From NCBI GenBank assembly GCA_030686995.1, contig CM060703.1, positions 5,389,001 through 5,453,000 on the forward strand: 64,000 nucleotides of DNA, written 5' to 3'. This document shows, one piece after another, positions 37,096 to 48,834 of this stretch. The translations under genes and the position numbers were made by a program. Source of the stretch: Artemisia argyi (Eukaryota; Streptophyta; Magnoliopsida; Asterales; Asteraceae). Below the pieces are notes generated by a model. It did no database searches. It was not told the origin of the DNA and was given only the letters and a program-made list of their open reading frames with translations. The stretch's first letter is position 1. Every line of letters begins with the position of its first letter.

Positions 37096-40000
37096 CAACA
37101 GGCAAATTAGGGAGCCATTTTGAAAACCCGCATTACGTAAAAGTTCGTTTATAAATTTATATTTGGAATTTTATTCATAACGAACTTGTAAAACCTATAT
37201 TGTGGTCGGTTATATTTTAAAATCTTTATGAGATTTGAAGATTTATTTCAATGATTCGATATGGAAATATACGTGGTGATTTATTTTGAAATTCTCATTT
37301 GGTACTGCGTTGACTCCGGCACTAGGATAACCTAACAGAAATTTTATGTCTTGAATTTACGAATTCGACTATATATATATTTATTTACGGAACATTTCGT
37401 GAGATATTAAACGTTTTGAAATGAGTTTTGGGTTTTGGTTCGTGTATTTTACACTTTACCCTTAAACACTACTGATACTCTTATTATTATTATTGTTATT
37501 ATCATAATTATTATTATTGTCCAAGTAAAAGAAAAGAAACAAATAAAATGAAAAGGAGTAGATTACAAAAACCGTTCCTTGTGTTTTCCTGGACACACAC
37601 ACAACACAAACATACAAACTCCATCCTATCATCTCTCTCCCCTCTCTCTTTTGCTAACCCTAGCCGCCACTCAAATCCAGCCACCATAGCCGCACCGCCA
37701 GTTATCACCACACACGAACACCACCACCATAATCCACTCGTCCTTCTTCACCTATTGACCCACACCACGCGCGTTAAACAAGAAACCACCACCTCTTGGT
37801 TGTTCCACAGCCGCGCGTACACCACACACCATCATCATTTTCAAAGTTTTGGATATAGATCTGGGTATTGGAAGGTGAGAAAACGCTTTTTTACGCGTGG
37901 GTTTGGCTAAACTGAGTCAAACTCGGATTATTTTGTGATGAGGTTTAAAGCTACATGTTTCTTCTAAAGATTTTGATAAGAAAAATAAATCGGTATCCAT
38001 TTTGGTGTGGTTTTGACTCGGATTTGTATAAATCCTTGTTAGGGTCTTGCTTGGATTGATTATATGGTTGAGTTTGGTTGTTTTTGGGTTCATGTCGCGA
38101 CCCTAGGAGCCATTTGGCTCGGTTTTTGGTTCGAGGGAAATCAAGCCGAGACCCCTTTGGGCTCGTGCCTTATGTTTTCTTTTGAATCCGAGGTTAGCCG
38201 TGACCCACTTGGGTCCGGCAATGGTTAAGTTTGTTTCCAGTTACTACCATTCTTCATTTTCCTTTTGATATGGTTATCTACCTGTTGTAATATTTTCTTT
38301 TTGGTCAAAGTATTTTGTTGACTGTAGATGATATTTATCATTGCGGATATTGTGGTATATTGATATTGGTATTGTTGTGATCCTTTGTTTTGGCCAAATA
38401 CTTTGGATTGGTCGAGACCATTGTGGTCTCGACAATGGATATATTGTGATTATCGAGGAGTTGTTGACGAATGGTAAATGTGGGGACCGATTGTGAGACG
38501 GTCATTTAGAATGACGGAGATAGGTTAGTCGGGTGCCGTAGTCGGACCCTATTGTTGTAGCACATGATTTGGGTATTGTTGGACGGAGATTGATTACTTG
38601 ATTTGACTTGATTATTATTTCTATTTTGGACTTGGACAATGAGCCGAGAGTGATGACTCGGACATGTGACCATTTCGTATGACTCGATAAATATTTATAA
38701 TTAAACGCAAATAATAAAACTCGTAAATAATATTATTGGTAATATAAACGTTTATATAAATATATAGACGTGAATAACGTATATATAACTATATAAATGC
38801 GTATATTAAAAATCAAATGATCACGAGTAATATTATAACAATAACGTGACGATAAATATTATACTATGAAAGTAGTGTAATAATGTTGGGAGCGATATTA
38901 TGATTAAACACTATAAATAACGATGAAATCTTGACGTTGAATAAATATGAAATAAAATAATTTCTTTTAATAAACGAGGGAAACTATCGAGTTATACGGG
39001 GTCGGGGTCACTTGAGTCTATGTGGATTATATTATTTGTGACATTCGTGTTGTCACGGATATATGACAATTAATACACTCACTTTCGATAACTACGTAAC
39101 TTATTTAATCGACGGGTTAAATAAGAGCTATTTAGTTATTTAAATTGAGTATATTAATGGGCATCGTATCCTACGACGCCCATAGGTTGTGGTATGTGTA
39201 CGAGAATAATAAATTACTAAGTATCTCGTGAGGTTGCCAAATTGACGAATTTGGTAAGCTTAACGGCATAATTAGAGAATTTATTAAACTTTGATATATA
39301 CCATATAGTACTTTATGTGCAATGTGTGACCTAGGATTCGGGTATAATCTTAGAATGGTATATTAAGTAAATAAATATGGGGGATTACCAAATCGACGGA
39401 TTTGATAAACTTCGATGATTTATTTAAATAATATATTGGGCTAATATTAGACCTATAGATTGTTTTATCATCCTTTTTGTTGTGACTTCTTGGTTTGAGT
39501 TGTGTCGACCCACCACCCGTATGGATTCCAAACGCCAAACTCCAAACTAATACGAGATTTATACGAGAAATGGATTTTCGGAAGTAAAATGGAATACGTT
39601 CGGGTTTGGGAATATTTGATTTTGAGAAATGATTTCTGAACGAGTTGATATTGTTAGGTCGTGCCGAGTCCGTAGTTGCCGTCTTTCGAGTTACTATACG
39701 TCTTACTTCTACCGATTTCTTATTGCTGATTTCTGGACTTGAGGTGAGTCATAGCCCCACTTTTTACTCTTGAACTATGTTTTCAATACTTGGGTGAGAA
39801 ACGTGCAAATTATTTTATGAGGACTATTATCGCTTTTATATTCTTTCTAAAACTTGCTATGCGTATGGACTAGGATGTATTGTCAACTTTAGTCACATAG
39901 TTTTTGTGTGTACTATTCAAGGTTGGCTTATTTGGATATTGGTGGATTGTCAACTTTAGTCACATAGTTTTTGTGTGTACTATTTAAGGTTGGCTTATTT

Positions 40001-40591
40001 GGATATTGGTGAATTGTCAGCTTTAGTCACATAGTTTCGTGTGTATTATTCAAGGTTGGCTTATTTAGATACTATAGTGTGCACCTATAGGTTATTAATA
40101 CTTCGGAGGTTATCCGAGTATTTATGATATTGCGGGGTTACCCGAATATCTATGTTAGAGCGGAGGGTATCCGCAGGCTTTTAGTGAATCCTTAGTCTAG
40201 CTAGCTAGCGTTTTGCGTATATGTCCACTATATTGAATTATGAATTTAAACCTATGATCTCACCAGCGAAAGCTGACTTTTAGCACGTTTTTCTCAGGTA
40301 ATTAAGTGATGAATTGGGATGCATGGATTGGAAGGCTCGGCTATGGTACCTGGTTATGGATCTATTTTTTTTCTAAAACTCTGATATTAAATTTTGGACC
40401 TACGTTTATTTCTTTTGAGCCTGACTCTGAACGATGTTGGGATAAATGTAAACTTTAAAACCCCGTTTTGGTTGTGTTTTTCTTATGTTTACTTTATCTC
40501 GTTCTTTTATGTCTTGTGTTGGATACCAATCCCCGTAGCACCCCGAAAGCTTGTTGAGTCTTCTGTTGTACCAAATTTTGGGGGTGTTACA
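37091..40591 (+). repeat. 3' LTR of element 1
   Basis: 3,501 bp, uninterrupted, TGTGACAAC to GGTGTTACA, followed by the target duplication GTATA. It serves as the reference for the split 5' LTR. It has three units of the repeat of about 66 bp (39880-40078). Confidence 0.95.
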
Positions 40592-40596
40592 GTATA

Positions 40597-41738
40597 ATTT
40601 TACTAGTGTACTTTCATGTGTTGTTATCATTTGATCGTATTTCTTTTTGGACTAGATTTCAATTACTCTTACCAAATGCTCGATGTTATCTATACCCCCA
40701 GATTGCTTAGTTCGAATCAACAAAAGAAGAACGCACAGACAGATGATTACATGAACTTTGACAGAAAACACATCAAAATTAGAATAGCACCACCTATGTC
40801 TTACATAATATGATTGTTCTTGTGGTTTGGGACAATTTAGTGCATAATTTAATTTTACTAGTGTAGCATTATACAAGAAATGATAGGATGATACTGATAT
40901 AGCATTATCAATTCTTTTTTACTTCTCCCTTTTCCTGTTGGCATTTTCATTATCTATATAATTTCTGTTATTAATCTTATATTTTCCATGCCCATGTGTT
41001 TTTTTATTCCAATAGCGCAGTAAGGGTTGATGTAACTAGTTTTGCAGAACTTTTTAGTTTTTAATGATCTAAAAATTTTATCTGGTTTGTTTGTCACCTA
41101 ACTAAGAACGGGCAGCAAACTTGCAAGTTGCAGACTCAAAGCATGCAAAGGAATTCATTAGTTCTTTTAATGTCAAGCAAAGGATCTTTCCGTTTTTGCA
41201 CTAGTTTCCGAATGAACTTAGGTGGGAAAGTGATTGTGAGTTGTGTAAGTATGATAATCTATGTATGCTGTGAGAGGATACCCTCGTCAAATAAATCAAT
41301 ACCATTTCCTCCACTAGTAGTTGAAACCATGACCGTGGAAGTGGAGGAGAGGAAAAACGATAACCATATTGTGATTAAAACTAAAACAAAATGGTTTCTA
41401 AAAAGCAAAAACCAACTATATGTGGATTGTTTCGCTTTTATGCAAAAACCGAGCAAAACCAAGCCATGCTCGCCCCTAAATTTTTTGACCTCCAAAAACT
41501 CAAAAAGAGTGGTGTATTTACAGAAAAAATTTCATAGCATGGCAATAAGTTATCTTTATTGAGCAAAATACAATCTCGTATCGGATAGGTATATATGGAT
41601 TGTGACTCCTTTCTTAACCTAACTTGACCTTGTATATTTTTAATTTAGATACGTACACGGTACACTTCATAGTTCATACTTCATACCACATTCAATCCGT
41701 GAGGTTTCCTAACTATTCTACAACTCTCCTTGGTACCC
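40597..41738. other. intergenic, region upstream of topoisomerase copy 1
   Basis: No gene supported. 40853-40910 repeats the block at 4595-4645. 40961-41220 is homologous to 63659-64000 at the other end of the topoisomerase duplication. A 144-codon frame (41128-41562) has no recognisable domain and no likely promoter. Confidence 0.6.
40961..41220. repeat. duplicated segment, copy upstream of topoisomerase copy 1
   Basis: Shares long stretches (for example GGTTTGTTTGTCACCTAACT, and CACTAGTTTCCGAATGAACT at its end) with 63659-64000. Together with the two topoisomerase copies, this shows a tandem duplication. Confidence 0.8.
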
Positions 41739-41746
41739 TATAAATA
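41739..41746 (+). promoter_or_regulatory. TATA box, topoisomerase copy 1
   Basis: TATAAATA, about 245 bp before the ATG at 41984. A probable 5'-UTR intron runs from GTTTGT at 41855 to AG at 41949. The same layout is present at copy 2. Confidence 0.6.
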
Positions 41747-41949
41747 CCTAAGAATTCTAAGGATGCTCATAACAATCCTCTAAACTCTAAAACTCGAACC
41801 AAGAACAAAGGGTTGTTTAAAATTATTAATTTGTGTTGATATCTCCGTAAACAGGTTTGTTTGTTAGTTAGATAATAACTTAATTTGTTTAGGTTATGTA
41901 ATCTAGTATTATTGTTAGAGAATTTCATTCTTACTTATTTTGACTCAAG

Positions 41950-43997
41950 GAGAAGCACAAGCAAAGAGCTTATTCTGTTTTCAATGGCTGATCTCCAAAG
42001 ATCAATCCCATCAATGGTGGATGGGTTGAACCTTGGCCAAAGAAAGATCCTATGCCGTGCTTTCAAGAAGCCCATTATTGAGGAAATTACGGTTACTCAC
42101 TTCAACCACTATGTGTATGAGCACTCTGCTTATCATCATGGTGCGGCTAGTCGAACCCGTACCATCATCGGTATGGCCCATGATTATGTTGGTAGTAACA
42201 ACATTAACCTTCTTAAGCCGAATGGGTATTTTGGTACACGTGAGAAGGTGAGATTTACTACAATTTAAATATTTACTGTTTTGTATACATTGCATATTCT
42301 AAAGTCTATTAATTATTCTTTTGCAGGGTGGTAAAGATCATCTAAAAACCATACATTTATACACTCAGCTCTCTCCTATCACACGATATCTTATTTCACA
42401 AGGATGATGAAATTTTTCTCAACTACTTGAATGACGATGGTCGATCCATTGAGCCTGCATGGTAGTTTTATAAGTATATGATATTGTTTGAAATGGTTGT
42501 TATAACTGTTCGATTTTATAATCTATTTATTTATTATTTTTTTGGGACAAAGGTTTATTCCAATCATCCCAATGGTTCTGGTAAACGGAAGTAAAGGAAC
42601 AGGGACTGGACGGCTTTCGTTTATTCCAAATTACAATCCACGAGACATTATAGCTAACCTAAAACGCCTACTGAATGGTGAATCAGTGGTGCCTATGCAT
42701 CCATGGTATAAAGGGTTCAAGGGAATTATTCAGAAAACAGCATCAAAGGATAATGAATACACCACAATAGGAATAATGGAGAAAATAGAGGACGAGGACG
42801 AGGATGAGAATGCTCTTAGTATCACTGAACTCCCAGTAGGGAGGTGGACTGAGGAATACACGAAATTTTTGATGGCCGCAGCTTCACAGGATGGGAAGGA
42901 CAAAACACCTTTCATGCATTGAGGTAAATTAACAAGTTTTAAAAATAGTTAACCAATATATTGTATTTTTATTTTATTATCTTTATATGGCATCCCCTTC
43001 TTCTTTTTACAGTATTACACGGATCACAGTTTTCGTAAAATAGTGCATTTTGAGATTACCATGACTGAAGATCAGATGAACACAGCAAGACAAGAGGGGT
43101 TCTTGAATAAATTTAAACTAACAACTACATTAAGCACAGCTAACATGCGTCTGTTGGATGCAAATGGTGTAATAAAGAAGTATGCCACCCCTGAACAAAG
43201 TAAGTACGATATCCTTGAACAAAAAAAAAAATGATTTATGCTCTTACTTGGTTCACTAACTGTTCATATTCTTTCTGTGTACGTACAGTTCTGGAGGATT
43301 TCTTTCACCTTCGTCTTGAATTTTATGAAAATAGGAGGGTAAGTTGGATACTTTCATTTCATGTCCTTGTTCATGACTGTGTACTAATCCAAATGTGGTA
43401 TTGGCTAACAGGCAGCTCTGCTTCGCAAGCTCAATAAAGCTTCATTACTACTGGAAAACAAAGTGAAGTATATCCGTTTAGTTCGTGACGGAAAGATTAA
43501 GCTGAGTGATCTTTTAAATAGAGAGCACGATGAATTGTGTGCTGAGTTGGAAGAGAGAGGTTTGAAGAAAGAAACGGAAGTGGAGGAAGAGGTGGCAGCG
43601 GGAGAAGATAAACTGCAAGGAAATGCCAGCAAAACGGTTCCTGGAACAGAATATGATTACTTGCTGTCTCTTGACTTTGGATCATATACATATGTGAACC
43701 TGTACAAGTTAGAGCAACAAAGGGATGCAAAGAAGAAAGAGTTTGATGAGCTCACCAACACTCTTTCCATGTCTTTATGGCTAAGAGATCTTGATGCTCT
43801 TGATCACCAACTTGATGTATGTGTAGTGTTCTTTTTTAAACTCCGTTTTTTCTTTATGGGCTTCTTAACGTTCTATATTTTTTATGTTGTGTCATTAGGA
43901 ACAAGATAAGATAGACGCTACACATGAAGCCGAAAAAAAGAAACTACTAGAAAAGGCCAGAGAACCTGCCAGAAAGCGCTGCCGTTTGATTAATTAG
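41950..43997 (+). pseudogene. truncated DNA topoisomerase II (copy 1), frame-broken
   Basis: Exons with GT-AG introns: 41950-42247, 42327-42461, 42553-42923, 43013-43199, 43289-43338, 43412-43816 and 43899-43997. Translation of the parts (KELILFSMADLQRSIPSMVD, SEHSAYHHG-like and VGSNNINLLKPNG) belongs to the cleavage core of eukaryotic topoisomerase II. The ATPase and TOPRIM domains are absent upstream. The codon where the catalytic Tyr belongs is CAT (His) at 42354, and the Arg before it is Ile. An extra base near 42393 and four extra bases near 42914-42918, compared with copy 2, break the frame. I therefore call it a pseudogene. Ends RKRCRLIN then TAG. Confidence 0.88.
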
Positions 43998-44058
43998 TTG
44001 TTATATTATTATTGTTTACGCAAGTCAGATACTGCCTAGCTTTGTTTCAAATCAACAT

Positions 44059-44466
44059 TTAAACAACAAACCAAAGATCAATCTTGGAGAATAACGGTAT
44101 CGGTTTGCTTGTTGACAGTTCACCATGGCCATCAGTAATTAAACCATCTGGAAAATAAAAACCACAAGCTACATCAAGAATAATGATAAACAAGGCTTCC
44201 CATGTGTATTTACCAAGATCAACAGCTAACCTGTTATAGCCATCTGGGTTATGAACGTCATAACCACCAACACACTTGGTCCTCCGACCCACCATCCCAG
44301 TAACGTCATAACAGACTTCAGGATCACTCGAACGATCTACAGGTAATAGAGTGTCAACCTCATTAACCGTATTAATAGATGGGCTGATCGAAACACGGAA
44401 ATTTTTTAAATCTATTAATCTTAACCTTTTTGGTGTAATGGTTATCCATAACCCAAACCAACCCAC
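44059..44466 (-). other. unidentified 135-codon frame, possible last exon
   Basis: Open minus-strand frame ending TAA at 44059, with balanced composition (PEVCYDVTGMVGRR, GGYDVHNPDGYNRLAVD, YFPDGLITDGHGELS). It reads like real protein but I cannot assign a family. It may be the 3' exon of the degenerate gene upstream on the same strand. Start and splice sites are unresolved. Confidence 0.3.
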
Positions 44467-45183
44467 TTACAAGTAACTGGGCCGAATGAAATCGACAAAT
44501 GGAATTAAGTGATAAGCTCGATTATTCATTCAAAGTACACAACTAGGTGGACAAAATGTGCTACATAAGAAACAATAACTCGCTGAAGGAGGCATAGGTC
44601 ATTTAACGCAGATGATGAATGCACCCCTATAGTACCTATAGTGATTATCAGTTCTAGAGGTGAAATGGATCGACAACAAGGTTTGTACAAAAAAGAAAAT
44701 GTAGAAATAAATGGAAGACTAACCTTTAACAGTTTCATACACGGATCTCTTGGTGGATACCTTTAACATATCTGCATTGCTGGATCTGGATACCTTTAAC
44801 AGATCTGCATGCAAGTAAAGGAATGATGGCACGGGACGCAAAAAAAGAAGTTATTTATGCAGCTTATATAAACCAAAGTTTTAGTTTTAGTTTATAGAAT
44901 TATCAGAGATTTTAGGGAGATAACTGGAATGGCAACAAACACTTTCAACGACGGTTGGGCGAATTTAAATACCTTTGACCTGTTACATTTTTTAGCTAGG
45001 TTTTAACTAATGATGTTAACCAAAAGCAACCCATCTTTACATAAATGGATCAAACTTTTTGTCACATCTTGTTCTTCGTACATTATAAGAGGAAAAACCA
45101 CAATTGATATGCGGCTGTCGTATATCATAAACTGTTATTTGAATGTTTGTAGCAGCACAATAGAAAGTATAAAAATGGGGTTC
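44467..45183. other. no clear gene; possible intron sequence
   Basis: AT-rich. A short direct repeat (GGATACCTTTAACA, near 44754 and 44787) is visible. Could lie within the minus-strand gene fragment, but no exon was defined. Confidence 0.4.
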
Positions 45184-45746
45184 TTATAGGAAACCAAAAA
45201 AACAAATCATCGCATGAAATACTTCAAATGGTGACATACAAGATGGTTTACGATCCGTGAGAATAAACGAGTCCAGAGTTATGGCACCATCATCGGATTC
45301 ACATTCAACCGTGGCCTCATAGGATCCAGCGTAACCTTGTTCAATGGCCTCTATGGTCATGTTGAAGAGATACGACGTATATAGTTTATGGTAATAGCAC
45401 TTCAAGAACTGAGCATCATGAATGTTTTCTTTCATGCGCTTGTTAACATACTGACAACATAAAATTTGTTTACAAGAAAAGGGTTAACGACAGAAACAGT
45501 CTCAAAAGTGGAAAGCAGGTGGAATGTAATCATAACATCATATGGGAATTGTTGAAGGCATTGACAGCAAAATCACCAATAAAGTTGAAGAGATCTCCCT
45601 TCTTGAGTGGCGCTATTTTTTTCTCATCAATTGGATAAGTTATGCCAGCACATGCAGTCTGCCACATGCATGAAATATGTTTATGTATATGTGTGTGCAG
45701 AACTGTGGATGTAGGTGTACATATGGAGATTCAAAGAAAAGAAAAG

Positions 45747-45797
<51 letters not shown>

Positions 45798-45910
45798 AAA
45801 TCTTATACATACAATTCCAGCTGCTGCATCCTGCTATTTAAACTCCATCCAGGCTTTGCTCCAGCGTTCATCAACCAACTGAGTGCATTTAAGACTCGGG
45901 TTCGCTGAAA
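45184..45910 (-). pseudogene. degenerate multi-exon gene, possibly cystatin-like fold
   Basis: Three exon-like blocks on the minus strand. The first is about 45816-45903 (NPSLKCTQLVDERWSKAWMEFK, then TAG, then QDAAAGI), bounded by an AG and a GT. The second is about 45546-45659 (TACAGITYPIDEKKIAPLKK, then GDFAVNAFNNSH). The third is 45184-45450 (YVNKRMKENIHDAQFLKCYY, then SYEATVECESDDGAITLDSF). The order FAV..N followed by a hydrophobic strand and YEA(T/K)V resembles plant cystatin-like proteins, but the QxVxG loop is not visible. The in-frame TAG and the lack of a GT donor that keeps frame after block two suggest decay. No start codon could be fixed. Confidence 0.35.
45751..45794 (+). repeat. 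(GA)n microsatellite
   Basis: About 22 uninterrupted GA units, preceded by GAAAA repeats. Lies between two exon-like blocks of the minus-strand gene fragment. Confidence 0.95.
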
Positions 45911-46542
45911 GAGAAAAACATACCAAGTAACCATCAATGTGTTGACTCATACGTGAAATACTATACACATGAGACACAGGCATAACAACTTTATCGTGCA
46001 ATAGGAACTTGCATATACAACAAACATTTGAAACCCCTTTAAACTTGTCTCTAGCAACATTCTTTTGTAATAAATAATCCTTGTGTATATTTGGATTTGC
46101 AAAATAGTTCTAACAGCATTTTTTGAATGTATATAACAAGTCCCCAACTAGCAGGATAGTTATCTATACTACATATAATGGACAAAGGACTCTCTCTCCA
46201 AAAAAAAATTCAAATGTACAAAAAATTATGCAATGTTTACAACACTTTAAACCAAGGATTTTTCAGAATTACAATAAGCAAAGGATTGTGTACAATGAAA
46301 ACAAGCATAACTCGAAATTCAGACCAAAATCTTACAATTATACATTAAATAGCATTTAAAACACCTTTGGACCTACTATTACAATTACTTAAACATAATG
46401 TACAACCCTCCATAATCAACAACATCCATATCCTATCCTAAAACCCATCAATCAACGTCTTCTACAACATCATTGCTATCCCATCTCCTTACTACAACAA
46501 GACTCGAAACGTAATTAAAAGTCTTACGATCTCAACTTTAAT
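45911..46542. other. no gene recognised
   Basis: AT-rich, with short low-complexity frames only. Confidence 0.5.
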
Positions 46543-46597
46543 TTTTCGTGGTATTCACAAGTTATATCAAACCATTGAAGGTCCAAAACCACGAAAA
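46543..46597. repeat. 55-bp repeat with 10-bp inverted ends, copy 1
   Basis: Begins TTTTCGTGGT and ends ACCACGAAAA, which are perfect reverse complements. Identical to 47157-47211 across all 55 bases as far as I can read. No clear target duplication. Confidence 0.85.
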
Positions 46598-47156
46598 GAT
46601 TTACATCATGGATCTATTTTTTTTAAGCTTATGCTTCAATTAATATCCGAACATAAAATAAGAAAGATAACAAGTATGTTATTTTCATTTCTTGATTCGT
46701 TCGAAGCACACAAACTTAATGACAAATCAAAACGAAAAACAAAATGGCAATCACCTACCCGAGACCCATAGGATCTTGAAGCCAAAAAATAATTAAGAAT
46801 ATAATTGAAGGTTCGACTTTATTGGTGTTCGTGTGGTGGTGATGTTCGTATGATGTTGGAGGAGATCATTTTGATGTTCTTGTGGTGGTGATGGTTAACT
46901 GCTAAAGAAAGAAGATTGAGATGGGGGCGGAACTTATTATGCAAGATGTATTAGGTTTAATCAAATGACCGGGCCACCATGTTTGTGTGGGTTTAGAACT
47001 TGAGTTGGATTTAAGTGATAGGCCAAAAGTTATATCCAAAGTTGGTTTGATGGGCTGGAAGGCTAATGATGATTAAATAATTGCTAGCTGAATCTTTTGT
47101 TTATAGATACTGATTATGGACGAAATTTTTTAGGGTTGGCATTTGTTCAACTTGTT
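46598..47156. other. sequence between the two 55-bp repeats
   Basis: 559 bp, no ORF of note. Contains the upstream edge of the minus-strand gene fragment and runs of GTTCGTGTGGTGGTGATG (46829 onwards). Confidence 0.45.
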
Positions 47157-47211
47157 TTTTCGTGGTATTCACAAGTTATATCAAACCATTGAAGGTCCAA
47201 AACCACGAAAA
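47157..47211. repeat. 55-bp repeat with 10-bp inverted ends, copy 2
   Basis: Direct-orientation copy of 46543-46597. The flanks of the two copies differ. Confidence 0.85.
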
Positions 47212-47749
47212 TTGAAATTTATTGATGAAGGATGAATATGATGAATGAAAGAATCAAGATTTTTTTGTGGTAACTTCTGTTAATCGGAGATAAAATTATA
47301 TCACTGTCTTAACTAAAGTTATTGTTATTTATAAATTAATTGTTTAACAAAAGTATGGCCGCATAACATCACGTTGTCAGAAAATATAGTCACAGGGTAC
47401 CCGCCGCCGCATCGCGCGGGTACCCTGGTAGTTATTCATTATGGGCAAGGGTAGCCACCAATAAGAAAATGGCCAAAAATATAGATGGAAATGCGTACGA
47501 GTCATGCCTTCCTTTGTGACTGTGTGAATTTCCATTTTTAGAGGAAATATTTTGGGCACAAGGGTGTGGGCGGTGTCCACATCGCTGCAAGAAAAGGGAA
47601 ATGTTGTATGAGTACAAAAAATATAAACATACACTTAATTGTTTGATCCCTTTGAGATAAACAAAAAGATACACTAAAACAAGGGTAAGTGAAGCTCTTA
47701 TAAGCTTGTTTTATAAAGTTGAAGTATGAATAAAAAGGCATAGAGCATA
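47212..47749. other. no gene recognised; GC-rich hairpin inside
   Basis: AT-rich apart from a perfect 12-bp hairpin at 47393-47427. Short minus-strand frames here overlap one another and have no recognisable domain. Confidence 0.5.
47393..47427. repeat. perfect 12-bp GC-rich hairpin
   Basis: CAGGGTACCCGC and GCGGGTACCCTG flank an 11-nt loop (CGCCGCATCGC). Contrasts sharply with the AT-rich surroundings. Resembles the CCCGCGCGATGCGGCGGG sequences often seen at the ends of plant DNA transposons, but no element could be delimited. Confidence 0.75.
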
Positions 47750-48446
47750 CTATTCCCAATCAGATCGCAAAAGTTCACATAGCTTGTAGTATTTGGCAAC
47801 ATAAGTGATCGAGCACTTAACATCCTCCAATTTCGATTCCAAACCCCTCCGATTCTCACTAGTAGCCGTCTGCAGCTGCTTCTCGAGCTTAAGTGCTTCC
47901 TGAACAAACTCGTATAAACGATCTGGAATTTCAAGTCTGGCTGAAAGCCTGGTTCGACGTTTGCTCGGGAACTAAATAAACGAGGAGAAAACAATTAAAG
48001 TCGTATATATCGTGATTCATATTCTAAGTTGGGTTGCCTAAAGAGTAGCAGGCAATGGTAATTTCTTAACTTTAGAGATTATTAACATGTAATGATGCAA
48101 CAGATTGGATTATGATATCAATATCACACGTACATACAGGGACGGATCTCTTATATAAACACTACTATTCAACGGTTTTAAATTTACTCCCGGGAATTTC
48201 ACGGGTTAATAACCTACTTCGTTGTATATAGAAAAGAAAAAAAGGCAACTAAAAAGAGGGAGTATCAGCCATTTAGTTTGTAATAATGAACTTGAAATAT
48301 ATTAGTCCCTAGGATAGGATAAGAAAAATAAGCTATTCCTAAAAAGCTTAGCCAAACACCTGACACCAACAGCAACAACAAAAAATTATATGCTGGAAGA
48401 TGATTTAAACAGTATAAAAAATAGGAATAATTCTTACCTCCTCCAT
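47750..48446 (-). CDS. small uS15-like protein (40S ribosomal S13-like), two exons
   Basis: Exon 1 is 48438-48446 (ATG GAG GAG, then the donor GTAAG). Exon 2 is 47971-47750, following an AG acceptor, and ends TAG. The product is 76 residues: a basic start (EEFPSKRRTRLSAR), then EIPDRLYEFVQEALKLEKQL and a KYYKLCELLRSDWE tail. This lines up with the C-terminal half of ribosomal protein uS15/S13 (the EIP-LY-KKA helix and the RYYK-L-W tail), which binds rRNA in the small subunit. The N-terminal half of the family is missing and many rRNA-contact residues differ. A telo-box-type AAACCCTAA lies upstream at 48546-48554. It may be a relict or a divergent paralogue. The frame is open and the splice sites are canonical. 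Confidence 0.45.
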
Positions 48447-48829
48447 ACGAGGAGAACGAGCACGAGGAGAACGAGTTTGCACCTTACTGTTAACAAAAAG
48501 ACAAAAAAATAATAAATAAATCACTATCAATCAAATAACTCTGCGAAACCCTAATCCATTTTTGGGGATGACGAATGCTTTGGGTACTTTTAGATTTGGG
48601 AAAACATATCTCTTAAATTTAATGCTTTATACACTTTTAGCCGGCAAATTTTGAGTTTATGGACTCCCAATTTGGGCCTATCAACGTCTCCTACTGTACT
48701 AACTTTTTTTTCTTTTCCTCGAACAACTTCTAAATGCATATAAAACCATATAACAAAGTTATTTTTTATATACTAACTAGTTATAATGCCCGCGCACACG
48801 TGTGGTTTTTTCTAAAATTTTCAATAATG
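48447..48829. other. upstream region of the uS15-like gene
   Basis: Contains AAACCCTAA (48546-48554), a motif enriched upstream of plant ribosomal protein genes, and a possible 5'-UTR intron on the minus strand (acceptor AG near 48487). Just before element C there is ACTAGTTATAATGCCCGCGC, a sequence type common at plant transposon edges. Confidence 0.4.
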
Positions 48830-48834
48830 TATTT

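Larger units (their letters stand above)
4677..40591 (+). mobile_element. element 1: Tekay-type chromovirus (Ty3/gypsy), host of two nested insertions
   Basis: Bounded by LTRs that start TGTGACAAC and end GGTGTTACA. The 5-bp target duplication GTATA is at 4672-4676 and 40592-40596. Order: 5' LTR (split by element A), initiator-Met-type primer site, an extra coiled-coil ORF, element B, gag, protease, RT, RNase H, integrase, chromodomain, purine tract, 3' LTR. Integrase before a C-terminal chromodomain, and the FIDD reverse transcriptase motif, place it among chromoviruses. The RT and chromodomain style suggests the Tekay/Del clade. The coding region is broken in about ten places, so the element is not autonomous. 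Removing A and B leaves roughly 13.3 kb. Confidence 0.92.

Noticed and set aside
41128..41562. 144-codon frame upstream of topoisomerase copy 1
   Set aside because: No homology recognised. The duplicated copy of the region (63659-64000) does not keep a frame.
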